Assembly (NCBI GenBank): GCA_006937955.1
Contig: SSNP01000131.1
Coordinates: 226,532-290,531, forward strand
Direction of reading: 5' to 3'
Source: Pachypanchax playfairii
Lineage: Eukaryota > Chordata > Actinopteri > Cyprinodontiformes > Aplocheilidae
Length of the DNA: 64,000 nucleotides
The position numbers and the translations under genes are program-made. How positions within the stretch are numbered: position 1 is the stretch's first letter; the number at the start of each line of letters is the position of its first letter. Positions 59,155 to 64,000 of the stretch are shown in pieces. The notes beneath the pieces are model-generated. The model saw only the letters and a list, made by a program, of their open reading frames with translations, ran no database searches and was not told where the DNA came from.

Positions 59155-60200
59155 AATTTTGATCTGTCACACTGACTGTGTGCTTGTGTAAAGGGAGAAT
59201 AGCAGTGAGGACAGGACACATCCCTGGAGGGCGCCAGTGCTGATGGTCTTTGTGCTGGATGTTATTTTCCCCAGCCCCACCTGCTACTGTCAGAAAATTT
59301 GTGATCCACTGACAGGTGGAGGCTGGGACAGAGATCAGGAACAATTTAGAGTGGAGGACCTCTGGAATAATAAGAATAATAACAAAGAGGCGGCTGTGGC
59401 TCATTGGTTAGAGCAGTCCTCTTCCAATCAGAAGGTTGGTGGATCAATCCCAGTTTCCACCACCAGGTCGAAGTGTCCTTAGGCAAGACAGTGAACCCCA
59501 TGTAGCCCCTCGATTTACATATCAGGTTGTGTGAAAGACTGATTGTAAAACTTGTAGTGTAAAAAGGTTTGATTTGAGTGGTATGAATGATTAGAAAAGC
59601 GCTACACAAATACAAGACATTTACCATTTACATAATAGTGTTAAATGCTGAGCTGAAGTCCACAAACAGTATCCTGGTATAAGTCCCTGCAGGGTCAAGG
59701 TGTTGCAGGATGTAATGCAGTCCCATGTTGACTCCATCATCCACTTACCTGCTTGCCCTGGAGAGTTGGGTGGGGCAGTGGTGGTGGAGAACAATGAGTG
59801 ATATCCATACAGGTGTAAGTTGTGAACAACAATTTATCAAAGCTACATTAGAACATTCATCCTGCCATAACTTGATTCCCCTTCAGACTGGGGGAGGACT
59901 CCTATAGTTGGTTGTTATTTTTATTGTTGGCTAAGAAGTTGGCCTTCAGCTTTTCAACATAGTATTTCTTTTGCTGCTCTTTTTTCTTGCCCATCTTTTA
60001 GATGGAGTCTGTTACCACAGCTGTATGCATTTTCTTTGATTTGTCTAAGCCAGCTCAATTTGGGGTTCGTGCAGAAGGTTTTGGCTGGCACACACAATTT
60101 TGTGTAACAGGTCATAGTGTCAGTGAGTTCATCCAGTTTTGATGCAGCAGCTTTGAAAACAACCCAGTCCGTGCAGTCAAAGCAGGAACGAAGTGGGTGA
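59155..60200 (-). pseudogene. LINE reverse transcriptase fragment, split by a SINE
   Basis: From the right on the minus strand: CFDCTDWVVFKAAASKLDEL (about 60165) lies between endonuclease and RT. DDGVNMGLHYILQHLDPAG then TRILFVDFSSAFNTI (about 59735-59635) includes RT motif A. After the SINE, PEVLHSKLF.ISVPASTCQW and ITNFLT follow. The GAPQGCVLS motif is still detectable near 59225 in another frame. It is a jockey/CR1/L2/Rex1-group LINE. The YADD motif and 3' end are missing. Frameshifts and a large internal deletion make it inactive. Confidence 0.8.
59388..59631 (+). mobile_element. tRNA-derived SINE inserted in the LINE
   Basis: GGCGGCTGTGGCTCATTGG (A box) and GGATCAATCCC (B box) are followed by CGAAGTGTCCTTAGGCAAGA. 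The 3' end AGCGCTACACAAATACAAG matches the SINEs at 41.0 and 49.1 kb. ATAATA occurs on both sides (59367 and 59632), a likely target duplication. Orientation is opposite to the LINE. Confidence 0.85.
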
Positions 60201-60310
60201 CCTCAAGGAATACCAAAAACCTACTGGAAAGATCACTCATCCCTTCTGGTCTGGGAATGCCCCAAAATTCTCCAGTCTCTGTGACTGGATGTCATATATG
60301 CAGAAAAAAT
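60195..60310 (+). repeat. Short LINE C-terminal fragment (RTE-like)
   Basis: CCTTCTGGTCTGGGAATGCC and CTCTGTGACTGGATGTCATA are similar to the stretch at 63490-63520 and to the 3' coding end of RTE-type LINEs. Too short for certainty. An A run (60314-60330) follows. Confidence 0.4.
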
Positions 60311-60334
60311 TAAGCAAAAAAAAAAAAAAAAGAG

Positions 60335-61510
60335 TAAATAGCTTGAGTGAAAAAGTGAATAAAAATTGTTCTTATACTTTTATGATGACAGATAGGCTGT
60401 TTATGTTTAAAATTAAATTGGTACATATGTTGTTCCAACAAGCCTTTATGCTGTATTTAAACTTTTATTAAGGTCAGTCTTTGACGAAAGTGGCTACACT
60501 GGTTTCCTGAGGTGAGCATTTTTACTTACAATAAGGTGATTATATTGTGCTGCTTTTAAAACTGCATAGTTTAGCTGAAGGTTCTGGGGAAGTTGTAAAA
60601 ATAATTGACATTTCTTCTTTGCCCTACAGTTTTATTGTAAAGGTTGTGCAAAGTTGTATGATGCAACAACAGTTTTGTTACAGAAAATGACTTCTGATAT
60701 TTCCTACAGTGCGTACTGCTAATTTGTGCTGATTCAGCATGTTAGTATTGGAAGCAAATTCTTTAGTGCTAACAATAGATTTGTCATATTTACCTGGTTT
60801 GCAGAAGGGGTATTTCATGAAATAGCAATGAATGTTTGGTTTGACAGCTATCGTAGACAAATAATAAGATCCAAATATATATTTTTTTATTTGTAATTTT
60901 TTAGTTTGCTGATTTGTTTTGTACTCAAAAGGATTCAGATAAATACAATTAAAATCAGGGTATCACTGTACCAACAAAATAAACTGCTGTAATATATTAA
61001 AAATATTTCTTCCAGATATTTTACAATATTGAATTTTTGAGTTAATATTCTAAAACTTTATTTGTTTATTTTTACATTGATGTACATAAAGTTAAGCTAA
61101 AGACTAACTAGATTAATGTTATTTTTGTTAAGAATTTGAGTTCAAATGCATCAAGATAAACTGAGAAGGCAGTTATGAATAATGTTTATTGTACAGGAGT
61201 TGAAGATAGGTCAGATCTGGGTATGAACCAAAGCAAACAGGGTAAACATTCAGTGGATAGTAGATGATAGGCATGATCTGTAGAATTTTTTTTCTCGATA
61301 TTATGCTTTTTAAAAATAAAATAATACCAAATTAGAGATCTAAACAACCATAATTCCATCTATGATTTATTTTTATTTTAAAAAGTTATTGATCCTTTTT
61401 AATTTTTTTGATGGTGTTCCAAACTTGTAGTACTTTTTTCCACCACTAGAGTGAATAGAAGCTGGTTTTTGGTCGAGCTCCTGATCTGCTGCTCAAGGCT
61501 CATTCAAGGA
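60335..61510. other. AT-rich non-coding stretch
   Basis: About 1.2 kb, no gene or repeat recognised. Confidence 0.5.
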
Positions 61511-61514
61511 CATT

Positions 61515-62627
61515 GGCTGTGTCCAAATTCAGGGTCTGCATACTACTAAGAGTCCCTCCTTACCGATCCAAAGACGACGGAGCGCAAAAACTGGAAGTAA
61601 GTGTCTTATGAATCTGGACGCTTCTACCCTTCCTTCTGTTCTCGCTCTTAATCTCTGCACATGTCCGGTCACCTAGCAGCCATGACAATGCTAAACAAAA
61701 TCAGTAAAAATGGAGCGTGAACGAGGTGTCGTTCTTCTCACGTTTATTCGGCATTTACTTATTAAAATGTTGTCCTGTGTTCTGTACATAGTTTTATTTC
61801 TGTATATTGTTGAGTTTTATATCGTAAACATTTCCTACAAGTCATTAAACACCTCTAATTATATATTATTATAAGTTCATTTTCTTGTTCATAAACAATC
61901 TATACTATAAAAAAATAAGGGAAATAAAAAGTAAACACAATGAATTATGACAAGTATCTCTTTCAGACAGTTTATTCTGAATAGGTTTATAACATAACAA
62001 AACCAAAAACTTTATGAGAGCTCTTGATCCGTGTCCTCCTCTTCCTACTGCTGCCCCTGGCTGAGAATAGGATTTATAAATAGATTTATTCTTGAACTTC
62101 ACCCTACAGGTTGCTCCGGCGCTCGATACAAGTGTTTCTCTGCTTTTTCATCCCTAAAACATATTTGAAAAAGCCAAAATCACTAACAAGAAATTACCTG
62201 TTTGTGTAAATACTTACACAGGAGGTACGAACGGGAATGTTTTTTGAGATGTAAACATACAATAAAAACATGCTTAACGCTAAAACCAAAGACCTAAGTA
62301 GACCACCGCTGTAAGAATTTACTTTTTTCTTTCCGCTAGTTTTTTAAAACTTACATCTGAATCGAAACTCCTCTCCCTCTGCGCTATCACTCGCTTCATC
62401 CGTCATTGGTTTAACTCTCTGCCGAATTGCCGAAAAGAATTGTGGGATATGTAGAATGTGAAATGATACACCAGACCCATCCCTAAAATTCGGAGAAAAA
62501 TAGTACACATTTTGAGGAAGTATTTGAAGAATCCTTGGAATTTGGATAGTTCTCGTCGCGGCCGTGTGACGTAACATCCTTAAAATATGACCTTAAAAGA
62601 ATGCAGACCCTGAATTTGGATACAGCC
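61515..62627. mobile_element. Non-autonomous DNA transposon, Harbinger-like
   Basis: Terminal repeats of about 30 bases: GGCTGTGTCCAAATTCAGGG on the left and, inward from the right, GGCTGTATCCAAATTCAGGG; both continue TCTGCAT. ATT flanks both sides (61512-61514 and 62628-62630), a 3-bp duplication as in PIF/Harbinger, though ATT is not the classic TWA. The 1113-bp interior has no transposase or Myb-like frame. A CRE-like TGACGTAA lies near the right end (62567-62574). Confidence 0.75.
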
Positions 62628-62630
62628 ATT

Positions 62631-63240
62631 GATTCTCTTGAACTCTGCCGCTCTGTGAGACGGAGTGAGGAATAATACTCACTTCTGCCACCCTGTGGTG
62701 GTTAGTGGAAGTGACAGGGTTGTGATTTTGCTCATTACTATCACCTGGTGTTGGAAATAAAAGCCAATAAAAGATTCACAGTCCAGATGCAGGTTAAAGT
62801 TGAGTAATCCAAAAGACAGGGTTTAAAATCCAACAAGAAATAGACAGACATGGTCAGGAACAGTCCAGGGTCGAGAACACAGATGATCAAACAGACAGAA
62901 TTAGGACAGACGCAGGTTTGGAGACACTAAAGGCCTACTACAAATGAGCAATGACCACATAACACACATGGATTTAATACTAGTTTACCTAAACGCTATG
63001 AAAATATTATAAAAATCCATCCAATTTTACTGTGACATCAACATTCTTACCCTCCCTTATAGTCATGTGATTTTGGGTAAAATTGGCTGCAATAGGTTTC
63101 CTCAGTGAGGCTTCAGTCTTATAGGAAGGATGAGGCGCTCTGTCATTAACTGACTTATTATCGACTTATTTCTTGCCATTTTCTTATTACCGTTACATTT
63201 CTTCTTACGTTATTGTGTACTTTTAAAGAGCTGATGGATC
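62631..63240. other. Non-coding stretch
   Basis: No gene. 62750-62940 contains wording such as GGTCAGGAACAGTCCAGGGT and AGACAGACATGG, reminiscent of LTR-derived sequence, but no boundaries can be set. Confidence 0.4.
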
Positions 63241-63242
63241 TG

Positions 63243-63321
63243 ATCTTATCTTATCTTATCTTATCTTATCTTATCTTATCTTATCTTATCTTATCTTATC
63301 TTATCTTATCTTATCTTATCT
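63243..63321. repeat. Pentanucleotide microsatellite (TCTTA)n
   Basis: About 16 nearly perfect TCTTA units. The frame SYLILSYLIL over it is a translation of the repeat. It adjoins the LINE fragment on its right. Confidence 0.97.
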
Positions 63322-63324
63322 TTC

Positions 63325-63612
63325 AGGAGTATCTAGAAGCAAAGCTGTTTCTCCTCCACATTGAAAGGAGTCAGATAAGGTGGTTTGAGCATTTGATTTG
63401 AATGCCTCCTGGTTTTCATGTCCTAGAGGTGTTTCTTGTCCTGCTGAAAGGGTAGACCCAGAACCTGCTGGACAGATTAGGGATGTCCCCTCTGGCCTGG
63501 AAATGCACTGGGGTTCCCAAGCAACATTTTCCAGGCTGAGCTGGAAAGAAAAAATGTCTTGGCGTCACTTTGACAGCTGTCAAATGTATGATTCAACCTT
63601 ATATTAGGAAGT
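63325..63612 (+). pseudogene. LINE 3' coding fragment (RTE-like)
   Basis: The plus strand reads LLHIERSQIRWFEHLI then, after a stop, MPPG in frame. It resembles the conserved C-terminal phrase LRWFGHLIRMPPG of teleost RTE-type LINEs. GGTAGACCCAGAACCTGCTG and CCTCTGGCCTGGAAATGC correspond to the following arginine-rich segment. Several stops and frameshifts are present. The upstream part is missing, replaced by the microsatellite. Confidence 0.7.
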
Positions 63613-64000
63613 AAATATGGGACAGATGGGCAAATATATAAAATAGATACATAAAAATACATACATACTTACATTACTAAACATACTTATTATCTAATTA
63701 AACCAGAGATGAGATGTCTTCTTTTTCCTGTGGTGAGATAAAACTATTACTTTACTATTCTTACTTGTGAAGAGCTTGTGTCAGATTGTTTGCAAATCAG
63801 GTTCTAAAGATGAGGTTGATATGTATGTTGTTTATATGCCCCATATGTCATTAAGTCTATAACGTGAACTTTTTCTAGTTAAGCATGTGCGTTTCATTGC
63901 TTCAATCTGTTGTCGCACTGTTTTTATCCATTTTCTTGAGTGTCTTCCATCCCCATGTTTTAAACATTTCCAGAAAATTGAAGCAGTTTGAGAATCTGAG
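63613..64000. other. Non-coding stretch at window end
   Basis: AT-rich, nothing recognised. Confidence 0.5.

Noticed and set aside
63213..63401. 62-codon frame with ILSYL repeats
   Set aside because: Translation of the TCTTA microsatellite and the LINE fragment.

Overview
The window looks like AT-rich, gene-poor DNA from a vertebrate, most likely a ray-finned (teleost) fish. The support is the mix of repeats: L2-type and restriction-endonuclease-type LINEs, tRNA-derived SINEs with canonical A and B boxes, several Tc1 lineages, many short hAT elements with 8-bp target duplications, TTAA-flanked MITEs and one solo LTR. The species cannot be named from this sequence. No bacterial-style operon, CRISPR array, rRNA or functional tRNA gene is visible. 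I could not confirm any complete host gene.

Layout. 0-1.3 kb is the 5' end of an L2-like LINE on the minus strand. Its ORF2 is open for 388 codons and runs off the left edge. It abuts a CpG-rich block (1.33-1.55 kb) with promoter motifs and a consensus splice donor. At 2.6-3.0 kb on the minus strand lies the only reasonable candidate for a host coding exon, with a strong acceptor, an ATG and 67 codons. From 3 to 20 kb are Tc1 fossils, a clean hAT MITE, a LINE C-terminal fragment and a compound microsatellite, separated by long unremarkable stretches. From 21 to 30 kb are four hAT elements carrying broken BED-finger or dimerisation-domain coding sequence, some inserted into older repeats. From 30 to 45 kb are a TA-flanked element with internal direct repeats, TTAA MITEs, and a three-level nest at 39.45-40.62 kb. 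From 47 to 64 kb are a solo LTR, SINEs, another hAT, a Tc1 fossil, a LINE split by a SINE in its reverse transcriptase, a Harbinger-like element and a pentanucleotide microsatellite next to a LINE 3' fragment.

How it fits together. The window is best read as intergenic or intronic sequence built by repeated transposon insertion. Boundaries of many elements could be set to the base because target-site duplications are still present. The parts most worth following are the open L2 ORF2, the promoter-like block with a splice donor, the candidate exon at 2.6-3.0 kb, the nested element at 39.5-40.6 kb whose inner member has arms of about 130 bp, and two or three unnamed repeat families found here in more than one copy. 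I did not find evidence for a new multi-gene system. Family names given here come from recognising motifs by eye; no database search was run.
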